Shown here piece by piece: positions 15,477-22,876 of a DNA stretch of 64,000 nt; position 1 is the first letter of the stretch; every line of letters starts with the position of its first letter. A program made the translations under genes and the position numbers. The notes beneath the pieces were generated by a model that saw only the letters and a list, made by a program, of their open reading frames with translations, did not search any database and was not told the DNA's origin. The stretch covers positions 62,001 through 126,000 of the forward strand of contig JAFXQV010000018.1 of the NCBI GenBank assembly GCA_017526785.1, read 5' to 3'. The stretch comes from Oscillibacter sp. GTDB lineage: Bacteria > Bacillota > Clostridia > Oscillospirales > Oscillospiraceae.

Positions 15477-17342
15477 ATGGGCGAGGCAATGAGAGAGCAG
15501 GACGCCAGCATCGTATTTTCACTGGACATCGGCACGCGCAGTATTATCGGCGTCGTGGGCGAGGTCGTCGACGGGAAACTGCACGTACTGGCCATCGAGA
15601 AGGAGAACCACGGACAGCGCTCCATGCTGGACGGCCAGATTGAGAACATCGGGCAGGTGGCGCAGGTGGCGAAGCGCGTCATAGAGCGCCTGCAGAAGCG
15701 GACGAAAATCCGCCTTGCGCGGGTGTGCGTCGCGGCCGCCGGACGCGCCCTGAAGTCCGAGGCCGCCGCGTTCACGCTCGAACTGCCCACCGTACAGCCC
15801 ATCACGGACGACGACATCAGCCACTTGGAGGCCGGCGCCGTGTCCGAGTCGGAGCAGGTCATCATGGAGCAGTCCGGCGACCAGAACGACCAGTATTACA
15901 TGGTCGGCTACACCGTCACCGGGTACCGGATAGACGGCTACCCCATGTCGAGTATCAAGGACCACAGCGGGAAGGTGCTGGAAGCGGAAGTCGTGGCGAC
16001 GTTCCTGCCGCGGGGCGTCGTGGATAGTCTGTATGCCGTGGTGTCGAAAGTCGGTCTGGAAGTCGCCAGTCTGACGCTCGAACCCATTGCCGCCTTGAAC
16101 GCCGCCATTCCCGCCGACATCCGCCTGCTGAATCTGGTTCTGGTCGACATCGGCGCGGGAACGTCGGATATCGCCATCTGCCGCGACGGAAGCGTAGTCG
16201 GCTACACCATGGCGACTATCGCCGGGGACGAAATCACAGAGTTGCTCATGCGTACGCTGTTGGTCGACTTCGAGACCGGGGAACAACTGAAAATGTCGCT
16301 CAATCAGGACAAGGCCGTGACCTACACGGACATCCTCGGCCTCTCGCACGACGTGAACCCCAAGGAGTTGCAGGAACTCGTCTCGCCGTCGGTCTCGACG
16401 CTCGCCGGGGAAATCGCCCAGCGCGTCCTTGACCTGAACGGCCGTCTGCCGTCGGCGGTGTTTCTCGCGGGCGGCGGGTGCAAATTAACCGGACTGCGCG
16501 AGAAAGTCGCCGAAGCGCTCAAAATGGACCCCAACCGCGTCACCGTCGCCGGGAACCACTTCCAGCGCAACTCGTACGCGGAAGAGTACAACCTGAACGA
16601 CCCCGAATACGCCACCCCGCTGGGAATCGCCATTTCGGCCGGGCTCGGCCTCATCAATGACAGTTACGTTATCCTGCTCAACGGCGAACCCGCAAAGTTA
16701 TTCCGTAGCGGCTCTCTGATTATCCGCGACCTGCTCATGATGAACGGCCACAACTACAACGACATGATGGGGCGCACCGGGGAAAATCTCACGTTCACGC
16801 TCAACGGCGAACGGAAATTTTTCCGGGGCGGACTGCCCGTGCCGCCCGTCATCCTGCTCAACGGCGAACTGGCCGCGCTGACCGACACCGTACACGCCGG
16901 AGACCACCTGCAATTTGTCCCCGCCAAGCCCGGGGAGGACGCGTCGAAGCGTATTTCCGACCTGCTGGGCGCTGACTTCAAGGGTACCGTCACCGTCAAC
17001 GGCGCGAAAGCCCGCCTTGACGCCCTCATCCACACCGGGGACGATATCTGGGCGGACAGGAAAGACCCCCTCCCGGAACCCGAACCCGTGCCGACGCCGA
17101 CACCCGTTGCCAAACCCGCCGCCCCCGCTGGCGACGCCGGACAAATTCGTGTCACCCTCAACGGGGAAAAGCTCATGCTCTTTGGCAAGCCCGGAGGAGA
17201 CCCCTACTACCTGATGGATTTGCTGAAATTCTCCGACCTCGATTTCCAGAACCTCGAAAAGCCCGTGGAACTGCGCGTGAACGGCCAGCCCGGGCAGTTT
17301 CAGGAAATCATCAAGGACGGCGACAGCGTGGAAATTGTGTGA
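15477..17342 (+). CDS. FtsA-like actin-family protein with repeat-rich C-terminal extension
   Basis: 621 residues from this start. Residues 1 to about 390 form an FtsA/PilM-type actin fold: phosphate 1 (FSLDIGTRSIIG), an SHS2-like insert, phosphate 2 (LVLVDIGAGTSDIAI) and adenosine loop (VFLAGGGCKLTGLRE). The remaining 230 residues repeat a beta unit with LNGE or VNG cores (VILLNGEPAKL, FTLNGERKF, VTVNGAKARL, VTLNGEKLML), with a Pro-rich linker near 545-570. Real FtsA is about 420 residues and ends in a membrane helix, which is absent, so this is a paralogue. ATG 15477 has GGAGGAG 5 bases upstream. ATG 15357, overlapping the ATPase gene, would add 40 basic residues and cannot be excluded. Confidence 0.8.
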   Translation: MGEAMREQDASIVFSLDIGTRSIIGVVGEVVDGKLHVLAIEKENHGQRSMLDGQIENIGQVAQVAKRVIERLQKRTKIRLARVCVAAAGRALKSEAAAFTLELPTVQPITDDDISHLEAGAVSESEQVIMEQSGDQNDQYYMVGYTVTGYRIDGYPMSSIKDHSGKVLEAEVVATFLPRGVVDSLYAVVSKVGLEVASLTLEPIAALNAAIPADIRLLNLVLVDIGAGTSDIAICRDGSVVGYTMATIAGDEITELLMRTLLVDFETGEQLKMSLNQDKAVTYTDILGLSHDVNPKELQELVSPSVSTLAGEIAQRVLDLNGRLPSAVFLAGGGCKLTGLREKVAEALKMDPNRVTVAGNHFQRNSYAEEYNLNDPEYATPLGIAISAGLGLINDSYVILLNGEPAKLFRSGSLIIRDLLMMNGHNYNDMMGRTGENLTFTLNGERKFFRGGLPVPPVILLNGELAALTDTVHAGDHLQFVPAKPGEDASKRISDLLGADFKGTVTVNGAKARLDALIHTGDDIWADRKDPLPEPEPVPTPTPVAKPAAPAGDAGQIRVTLNGEKLMLFGKPGGDPYYLMDLLKFSDLDFQNLEKPVELRVNGQPGQFQEIIKDGDSVEIV

Positions 17343-17362
17343 CAAAAGGAGGCGTTTGTCTC

Positions 17363-18628
17363 TTGAACGCCTACATTGCACGTCAGCCGATTCTCAACCA
17401 GCGCAAGGAGACAGTAGGCTATGAACTGCTGTTCCGCAACAATTCCGGCAACGCGGCGCATGTCAAGGACAACGACGCCGCCACAAGAAAAGTCCTGACG
17501 GACGCCGTGAACCTCTTCGGCCTCGACAACCTCACGGGCGGGCGCTACTCCTACATTAACTTCACGTCTCGCCTCATACTCGACGGCTTTGTGCGCCGCG
17601 CCGACCCCTCGAAAGTCGTCGTGCAGGTCATGGGCAACGCCGTCATGAATGACGACATGGAAAACGCGCTCCGCGCCCTCCGCGACGACGACTACTTTCT
17701 GGTGCTGAAAAACTATCTCGGGCAGGAGCATTACCACCCCTATTTGTCCCTGTTCGACGTGATACGCGTCAACTTCCGAAAGACAAACTTTGTATTCCAG
17801 CGCTCGGCCGTCCGCAAGTACGGCACCCCCGAAACCGTGTTCATGGCCGACCGCATCGAGACCGAGCAGGAATTTCAAAGCGCCCTGAACATGGGCTACC
17901 AGCTCTTTCAGGGCTACTACTTCGGCACGCCGGACATGCTCTCCATTCCGATTCTTCCCCTTATGGAGACCGCCTACGGCAAAATCCTCGCGGCGCTTCT
18001 GGTCGTCTCGCCGGACGTGCGCTGGGAGAGGCAGTGCGCCGACATTATCCAGAGTGACTTGCTTCTGTCGTACCTGTTCCCGCGCGAAATGGCCACGGTG
18101 CCGACCCCGACCGGGAAAAAGCCAGAGCATTACACCCCGCCCGACGACTGGAGTCCCGTTATCTACCGCATGGGGCCGCACTGGGTACGGCGCTGGGTCT
18201 GTCTGGCGCTCCTGCGGCACAACAACGCCTCCGGGGACGACCAGCTTCCCCGCGACGCCTACCGCCGCGCCCTGTTCATGGACACGCTCGCGGCGCGGTC
18301 ACAACTCAATGTGGACGTGCAGAGCGGGAACGTGTTCCTGCTCGGCATTATGAGCATGATGGAGGAAATCGTCGGAGAGGGGCCGCTGTACCTCCTGCGC
18401 GGCTTCCCTCTGCCGCCCGAACTCCGGGGCGTCCTGCTCGAAAACGCCGATAACGACTACGCCGCCCTCCTGCGCTATGCCCGGCTCTACGAGACACGCC
18501 CCAACGGCAGACTTGTGCCGGATTTCCCGGTCTCTCTGGACAAGTACAAGATTGAGGACGCCTTCAAGGCCTGCATGGAGGAGACCGAGGCGGCCATAGA
18601 GAGAATGGACACGCCCACGCCACAATGA
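17363..18628 (+). CDS. EAL-HDOD (YuxH-type) protein with degenerate EAL domain
   Basis: 421 residues. The N-terminal EAL-like domain opens as in YuxH proteins (NAYIARQPILNQRKETVGYE), but the catalytic EAL is ELL, the DDxxTG-type metal site is absent, and AEKVET is MADRIET. Cyclic-di-GMP hydrolysis is therefore unlikely, though binding remains possible. The C-terminal half is an HDOD domain (MGPHWVRRWVCLALL region). Such proteins link second messengers to signalling in motility loci. Start is TTG 17363, 10 bases after AAAGGAGG, which gives the standard N terminus. It begins 20 bases after the FtsA-like gene. Its last 27 residues resemble a tiny reading frame immediately downstream. Confidence 0.85.
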   Translation: MNAYIARQPILNQRKETVGYELLFRNNSGNAAHVKDNDAATRKVLTDAVNLFGLDNLTGGRYSYINFTSRLILDGFVRRADPSKVVVQVMGNAVMNDDMENALRALRDDDYFLVLKNYLGQEHYHPYLSLFDVIRVNFRKTNFVFQRSAVRKYGTPETVFMADRIETEQEFQSALNMGYQLFQGYYFGTPDMLSIPILPLMETAYGKILAALLVVSPDVRWERQCADIIQSDLLLSYLFPREMATVPTPTGKKPEHYTPPDDWSPVIYRMGPHWVRRWVCLALLRHNNASGDDQLPRDAYRRALFMDTLAARSQLNVDVQSGNVFLLGIMSMMEEIVGEGPLYLLRGFPLPPELRGVLLENADNDYAALLRYARLYETRPNGRLVPDFPVSLDKYKIEDAFKACMEETEAAIERMDTPTPQ

Positions 18629-18705
18629 AGCAGGTTGACAACAAATACAGGATGTGCGTCCACGAGACCGAGGCGGCGATATCGCGCATAGATACGCCGG
18701 TATAG
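18625..18705 (+). other. 26-codon reading frame resembling the end of the preceding gene
   Basis: It starts at an ATG that overlaps the stop codon of the EAL-HDOD gene (ATGA) and encodes a 26-residue peptide whose end, CVHETEAAISRIDTPV, parallels CMEETEAAIERMDTPTPQ at the end of that gene. DNA similarity is also visible over about 45 bases. It could be a remnant of a small tandem duplication or a short translated peptide made by stop-start coupling. No ribosome binding site is needed in the second case. Nothing indicates which is right. Confidence 0.45.
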
Positions 18706-18736
18706 CGGCGCATGCCAGATTGGAGGACAGCAACAA

Positions 18737-19582
18737 ATGAGTGACGAAGCTACCGAGGAGAAGAAGGGCAAAAAAAAGAAAGAGAAAAAGCCCAAGAAGG
18801 AAAAGCCCCCCAAGCCTAAAAAGGAGAAGAAACCCAAAAAGGGTAAGGAAACTCCCGAGGGTGCCGAGGGCGGAGAGGGCGGCAAAAAAAAGGGACTGCC
18901 GTTGCTTCTGATTCTGATTCCGGTGTTTGTGGTAGTGATTGCGGCGGCACTCGTGGTGATTTTCGTGGTACTGCCGAAACTCCGGAAGCCCCCGGCGGAA
19001 GAGGAAATCGACCCCGACGCCCCGCTTTCGGCGCAGGTCGAGAACACCGAACGCGCAAAAAAAGGCGATAAGCCGGACAAGGACGGCGGCGGCACCGAAA
19101 AAGCGGACGACGGCGGCGACACCGACGCCGAAGTACCGCCTCCCAATGACGAGGCCGACGCCGAAGCCGCCCCCGAAGTACCGCCTCCCGAAGAAGAAAA
19201 GAAGCCCGCGGACGTGGACATCGTGGTTTCTATGACCACCTCCGAGTCCATCAGCTATTTCCGCTCCCTGCCGCCGGAGGCGCTCGGACTGCCCGGCGAG
19301 AGTATGGCCGATTACGATATTTTCGCCTCCGAACACCTGATTCTCGTCGACGGCGTGCCGTGCAAGGAGTTCCACGTCTACAGCGTCGCCGGGAAGGCCG
19401 GAACGAATTCCGTGGAAGGCCTCTACCTGCTGACCCAGCGCGGCGCGCGGAAAATCTACAAGCTCGACGAGGCGACCAATACCGTGACGGAATTGAACTG
19501 GAAGCCTCCGCGCCCCGAACCCGAACCCGAACCGCTCCCGGAATCCGGGGACGGCGCGGAAGCCGAAGCCGAACCCGCGTAA
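18737..19582 (+). CDS. Lys-rich single-pass membrane protein of unknown function
   Basis: 281 residues, not recognised as a known family. Residues 1-52 are an extreme Lys/Pro/Glu stretch (low complexity), followed by one strong transmembrane segment (about 54-80, LPLLLILIPVFVVVIAAALV), an acidic Pro/Asp/Glu linker (about 88-165) and a soluble beta-rich domain (about 166-258, VDIVVSMTTSESISYFRSLP onward), then an acidic Glu/Pro tail. By the positive-inside rule, the Lys-rich part is cytoplasmic and the domain outside. The N-terminal layout recalls FliL but the outer domain does not. Start follows TTGGAGGAC. It is the last gene of the ATPase/FtsA-like/EAL-HDOD run. Confidence 0.8.
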   Translation: MSDEATEEKKGKKKKEKKPKKEKPPKPKKEKKPKKGKETPEGAEGGEGGKKKGLPLLLILIPVFVVVIAAALVVIFVVLPKLRKPPAEEEIDPDAPLSAQVENTERAKKGDKPDKDGGGTEKADDGGDTDAEVPPPNDEADAEAAPEVPPPEEEKKPADVDIVVSMTTSESISYFRSLPPEALGLPGESMADYDIFASEHLILVDGVPCKEFHVYSVAGKAGTNSVEGLYLLTQRGARKIYKLDEATNTVTELNWKPPRPEPEPEPLPESGDGAEAEAEPA

Positions 19583-19665
19583 CCGGAAACTCTCCGCGTT
19601 GCCTGTTTTTTCCGTTCCGCCCGTTTTTGGGGAAATGATTTTTTCCCGTTCCACCCGGGAAACAG

Positions 19666-19694
19666 TTGACGAAACGGGAAATTTGTAATAAAAT
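19666..19694 (+). promoter_or_regulatory. Sigma-A promoter for the chemoreceptor gene
   Basis: TTGACG (19666-19671), a 17-base spacer and TAAAAT (19689-19694). It lies 205 bases before the chemoreceptor start, so the message carries a long leader. No sigma-28-type promoter was seen here, unlike flgM and fliD. Confidence 0.8.
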
Positions 19695-19700
19695 AGGGAA

Positions 19701-19898
19701 AGACAGGCTTTGCAAGTTTTTCGCTTTTCAGGAGGTGGGCGCTTCTGATGACTGCTTCCCCGGCGACTGCTCCGGCCTTGCGGACGTGACATGTCCGCGC
19801 CCGGACAGCGCGAAACTTTGTCGGACTTCCGCCCTACCCGGCGGAGGATTATATCAGGCCGCCCGGCTCCCCGGACGCTTAGAGAAGGAGAATGTTAA
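19701..19898 (+). promoter_or_regulatory. Structured, GGA-rich 5' leader of the chemoreceptor message
   Basis: Hairpin GCGGAC/GTCCGC (19780-19785 with 19793-19798) competes with GTCCG/CGGAC (19793-19797 with 19802-19806), because CGGAC recurs at 19781, 19802, 19822 and 19872. A second hairpin is TCCGCC/GGCGGA (19828-19833 with 19840-19845). Several GGA triplets fall in or near these elements, the target type of CsrA. It does not show the conserved GCAAA core of the c-di-GMP-I riboswitch. Confidence 0.45.
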
Positions 19899-21662
19899 AT
19901 GCTTAAAAACATGCAAATCCGCACAAGACTGATTACCGCGTTTCTGATTGTCATTCTCATGATGGCGCTTACGGGCGTGGTGTCCATTGTCATGCTCTCC
20001 AAGGTCGGTGCCAGCCTGCAGGGCTTCTACGACACGTCCTTGCAGACCATTGAGCAGTCGTGGAAAGGCAAGCGCGCCGCCGCCCTCATCCGCGCGAACG
20101 TCCTCCAAGCCACGCTTGACGACGACGACACGCGCAGTAACGGCTACATGACCTCCACGCGCACGGAGTACCAGACCCTTCAAGACGCCGCCGCCACGCT
20201 GAAAAACACCTACACGGGCGATAAGAGCGTCCTTACCACGCTGGATACTACTATCTCCAACATTGGCCCCACGCTGGAGCGCCTCTTCACCTACGCCAAT
20301 AACCATGACGTGCAGAACGGCTACCTCTATCTCCGCGAACAGTACGAGCCTCTGGCGGACTCCGTCCGTGCCCAGTTGGACAAAATCGGTCAGGACGCCG
20401 ACCAGGCCGCCCTTGACACCGTCGACACCGGGAAAACCCTCTCCACCACGGCCAATGTCCTTGTCATCACCCTTGTGATTCTGAGCGCCGCCGTTGGAAT
20501 CGTGCTGGCGATTGTCATCGCCAACGGCATTGTGAACCCCGTCAACGAAATGCAGGAGGTCACGCTTGCCGTTTCCCAAGGCGATTTCGAGTCCGATATC
20601 AAGTACCACTCCAAGGACGCCCTCGGCAGTCTCGCCGACAATATGCGCCACCTCACCGCCACTATCAAGGAAATTATCACCGACGTGGAAATGCAGTTGG
20701 CCGCCATGGGTGACGGTAACTTCAACGTCCGCAGCCGCAAAGAGGAAATGTATCTCGGTTCGTTCGCCCGCCTCCAGACCGCTATGACCAAGCTGACAAT
20801 GGCCGTCTCCGAGACCATGGCGCAGATTGACGTGTCCGCCGACCAAGTGAACAGCGGCGGCGAACAGATTTCTTCCTCCGCGCAGGCCATGGCGCAGGGC
20901 GCGACCGAACAGGCGTCGAGCGTGCAGGAACTCGCCGCCACCATCGGCGAAATCTCCCACGCCGTCGAGGAGACCGCCGAACACGCCCAGAACGCCAAAG
21001 TCGATAATCAGGCCTCCCACGACCAGATTGCCGTATGCTCCGCGCATATGGCCGACCTCATGGGCGCTATGAAGGCCATCGAGGTCAAGTCCCTTGAAAT
21101 CAGCAAGGTTATCAAGACCATTGAAGATATCGCTTTCCAGACGAACATTCTCGCCCTGAACGCGGCGGTAGAGGCCGCCCGCGCCGGAAGCGCCGGCAAG
21201 GGATTCGCCGTCGTCGCCGACGAAGTGCGCAACCTTGCCACGAAGTCGCAGGAGGCCTCCAAGAGTACCGCGACCCTTATCGAGGAGACCGTCAAGGCCG
21301 TCAACGAGGGAAGCCGCCTCTCCGTCGAGACCGACGAGGCACTCAAAGAAGTGGTTATCCGCGCCCAGAAGGTCATGGACGCCGTGACGCGTATCTCGAA
21401 GGCCACCGACGCGCAGTCGCACGATGTCGCGCAGGTCAGCACGGGTATCGACCAGATTTCCAGCGTCGTCCAGACGAACTCCGCCACCGCCGAGGAATCC
21501 GCCGCCGCCAGCGAGCAGTTGTCCGGGCAGGCCAACCTCCTGAAAGAGCTTATCGGACGCTTCACACTCCGCAAGGAAGTGGGCGGCGCGCGTTCGACCG
21601 TCGCCGCCGCGCACTCCGGCGACAGCTTCTCCGCCTCCAGTTCCGCCCACGATAAGTATTAA
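19899..21662 (+). CDS. Methyl-accepting chemotaxis protein
   Basis: 587-residue transmembrane chemoreceptor. TM1 is about residues 10-32, followed by a four-helix-bundle ligand domain of about 150 residues and TM2 (about 187-209, VLVITLVILSAAVGIVLAIV). A HAMP linker (VNPVNEMQEVTLAVSQGDFE) leads to the coiled-coil signalling domain with the highly conserved tip (IEDIAFQTNILALNAAVEAA, then GFAVVADEVRNLA) that docks CheA and CheW. Gln/Glu pairs around the two bundle arms are the likely CheR/CheB targets. No C-terminal CheR-docking pentapeptide is seen. Start follows GAAGGAGAA. It has its own promoter, a long leader and two terminators, so it is a single-gene unit. Confidence 0.97.
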   Translation: MLKNMQIRTRLITAFLIVILMMALTGVVSIVMLSKVGASLQGFYDTSLQTIEQSWKGKRAAALIRANVLQATLDDDDTRSNGYMTSTRTEYQTLQDAAATLKNTYTGDKSVLTTLDTTISNIGPTLERLFTYANNHDVQNGYLYLREQYEPLADSVRAQLDKIGQDADQAALDTVDTGKTLSTTANVLVITLVILSAAVGIVLAIVIANGIVNPVNEMQEVTLAVSQGDFESDIKYHSKDALGSLADNMRHLTATIKEIITDVEMQLAAMGDGNFNVRSRKEEMYLGSFARLQTAMTKLTMAVSETMAQIDVSADQVNSGGEQISSSAQAMAQGATEQASSVQELAATIGEISHAVEETAEHAQNAKVDNQASHDQIAVCSAHMADLMGAMKAIEVKSLEISKVIKTIEDIAFQTNILALNAAVEAARAGSAGKGFAVVADEVRNLATKSQEASKSTATLIEETVKAVNEGSRLSVETDEALKEVVIRAQKVMDAVTRISKATDAQSHDVAQVSTGIDQISSVVQTNSATAEESAAASEQLSGQANLLKELIGRFTLRKEVGGARSTVAAAHSGDSFSASSSAHDKY

Positions 21663-21675
21663 TACGCGAAACCAT

Positions 21676-21710
21676 CTCCCCGGAAATGTCATGTTTCCGG
21701 GGAGGTTTCC
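21676..21710 (+). terminator. First terminator after the chemoreceptor gene
   Basis: An 11-bp perfect stem (21676-21686 with 21694-21704), 7-base loop, followed by GGTTTCC. It sits 14 bases after the stop codon. Confidence 0.75.
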
Positions 21711-21720
21711 AATGAATCAG

Positions 21721-21752
21721 CCGCGCCGGGAACGGTTCCCCGGCGCGGTTTC
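21721..21752 (+). terminator. Second, tandem terminator after the chemoreceptor gene
   Basis: A 10-bp GC stem (CCGCGCCGGG at 21721 with its complement ending at 21748) followed by TTTC. Together with the preceding hairpin it gives a back-to-back stop. Confidence 0.7.
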
Positions 21753-21935
21753 ATTGCGGCTTGGCGCGGTGTTTTGTTACGGTTACGGCGTCACTGGTTG
21801 CGTTGCATGAACTTCTGACGCGGTGCAGTTCGACTTCCGCCGCGCGGCGTTGCCTGAAAGTTGCCCCGTTTGCTGTCAGAATATGCGGCTTGCGGCAACT
21901 CTGAAAAGTCCTGCAATACAACCCGCAAAAAGGAA

Positions 21936-21964
21936 TTGACGGCGCGGCCGAAATCTGTTAAAAT
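21936..21964 (+). promoter_or_regulatory. Sigma-A promoter for nfnAB
   Basis: TTGACG (21936-21941), 17-base spacer, TAAAAT (21959-21964), 70 bases before nfnA. The same hexamers and spacing drive the chemoreceptor gene. Confidence 0.85.
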
Positions 21965-22033
21965 CGTGACAATCTCGCGTAACGCAATGGCAGACCACAC
22001 GTAACGCGCATTACAGGGGAAAGAAGGAACAAC

Positions 22034-22873
22034 ATGTACAAAATCGTCAGAAAAGTGGAACTGCGCCCCACGGTCACACTCTACGAAATCGAAGCGCCGT
22101 TAATCGCCAAGAAGTCCCACCCCGGACAATTCATCATCCTGCGCGTGGACGAGGGCGGGGAACGCATTCCCATCACCATCAACAGTTACGACCCCGAAAA
22201 GGGTACCGTGACCATCATCGTGCAGACGGCCGGCGCGACCACCGAGAAACTCAAGGCCATGAAAGAGGGCGACTGTCTGGCGGACTTTGTGGGGCCGCTG
22301 GGGAAGGCGACCGTCATTGACGGTACGAAAAAGGTGTGCATTGTCGGCGGCGGCGTGGGCTGCGCGATTGCCTACCCCGTCCTGAAGGCGTTCCACGACG
22401 CCGGAGCCGATGTCCACGCCGTGGTTGGGTTCAAGAACAAAGACCTTGTCATCTTGGAGGACGATTTCCGCGCCGCGACCAGCGTCCTGAAAATCTGCAC
22501 CGACGACGGCTCTTACGGCCAAAAGGGGCTTGTCACCGACGCCCTGAAAGAACTTATCGAGGCCGGGAACCAGTACGACGAAATTTTTGCCGTTGGCCCC
22601 ATGGTTATGATGAAGTTCGTCAGCAAGACCACGGAACCCTACGGAATCAAGACCACCGTTTCCATGAGCCCGATTATGATTGACGGGACGGGCATGTGCG
22701 GCGGCTGTCGTCTGAGCGTCGGCGGAGAAATGAAATTTGCCTGCGTCGACGGCCCCGACTTCGACGGCCATCAGGTTGACTGGGACATTGCAGTGAAACG
22801 GAATCAGATGTACCACGACTGGGAACTCAAAAAGCACGAGGAGACTTGCAATCTCCTGAAAAAGGAGGCGTGA
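22034..22873 (+). CDS. nfnA: NfnA, small subunit of electron-bifurcating NADH-dependent ferredoxin:NADP+ oxidoreductase
   Basis: 279 residues. Carries FAD and a [2Fe-2S] cluster and binds NAD(H); with NfnB it couples NADH and reduced ferredoxin oxidation to NADPH formation. Visible parts: flavin-binding barrel (PGQFIILRVDEGGERIPITI), NAD-binding loop (VCIVGGGVGCAIAYPV) and the C-terminal Fe-S region (GTGMCGGCRLSVGGEMKFAC, with the later DFDGHQVD that completes the site). The same fold occurs in dihydroorotate dehydrogenase electron-transfer subunits, but direct coupling to the GltB-like gene 3 bases downstream identifies Nfn. Start follows GGAAAGAAGGAAC behind a sigma-A promoter. Confidence 0.92.
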   Translation: MYKIVRKVELRPTVTLYEIEAPLIAKKSHPGQFIILRVDEGGERIPITINSYDPEKGTVTIIVQTAGATTEKLKAMKEGDCLADFVGPLGKATVIDGTKKVCIVGGGVGCAIAYPVLKAFHDAGADVHAVVGFKNKDLVILEDDFRAATSVLKICTDDGSYGQKGLVTDALKELIEAGNQYDEIFAVGPMVMMKFVSKTTEPYGIKTTVSMSPIMIDGTGMCGGCRLSVGGEMKFACVDGPDFDGHQVDWDIAVKRNQMYHDWELKKHEETCNLLKKEA

Positions 22874-22876
22874 ACC

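Larger units (their letters stand above)
19583..19898 (+). other. Intergenic region with chemoreceptor promoter and long leader
   Basis: A 316-base gap without a normal-sized gene. The first 80 bases follow the Lys-rich protein gene; then come a sigma-A promoter (19666-19694) and a leader of about 200 bases with alternative hairpins, many GGA trinucleotides and a possible 13-codon frame at 19748-19789 (AGGAGG at 19730, spacing 12). Confidence 0.6.
21663..22033 (+). other. Intergenic region between the chemoreceptor gene and nfnA
   Basis: A 371-base gap. It holds two tandem terminator hairpins (21676-21708 and 21721-21752), about 180 bases with only a 7-bp inverted repeat (AGTTGCC at 21859, GGCAACT at 21894), and the nfnA promoter at 21936-21964. 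No gene is seen on either strand. Confidence 0.65.

Noticed and set aside
15357-15477. Longer N terminus for the FtsA-like protein
   Set aside because: Adds 40 Lys/Arg/Pro-rich residues overlapping the ATPase gene, whereas the ATG at 15477 has a much better binding site; noted as possible.
19701-19898. c-di-GMP-I riboswitch in the chemoreceptor leader
   Set aside because: The conserved GCAAA cores and the expected tetraloop receptor pattern are missing; kept only as an unclassified leader.
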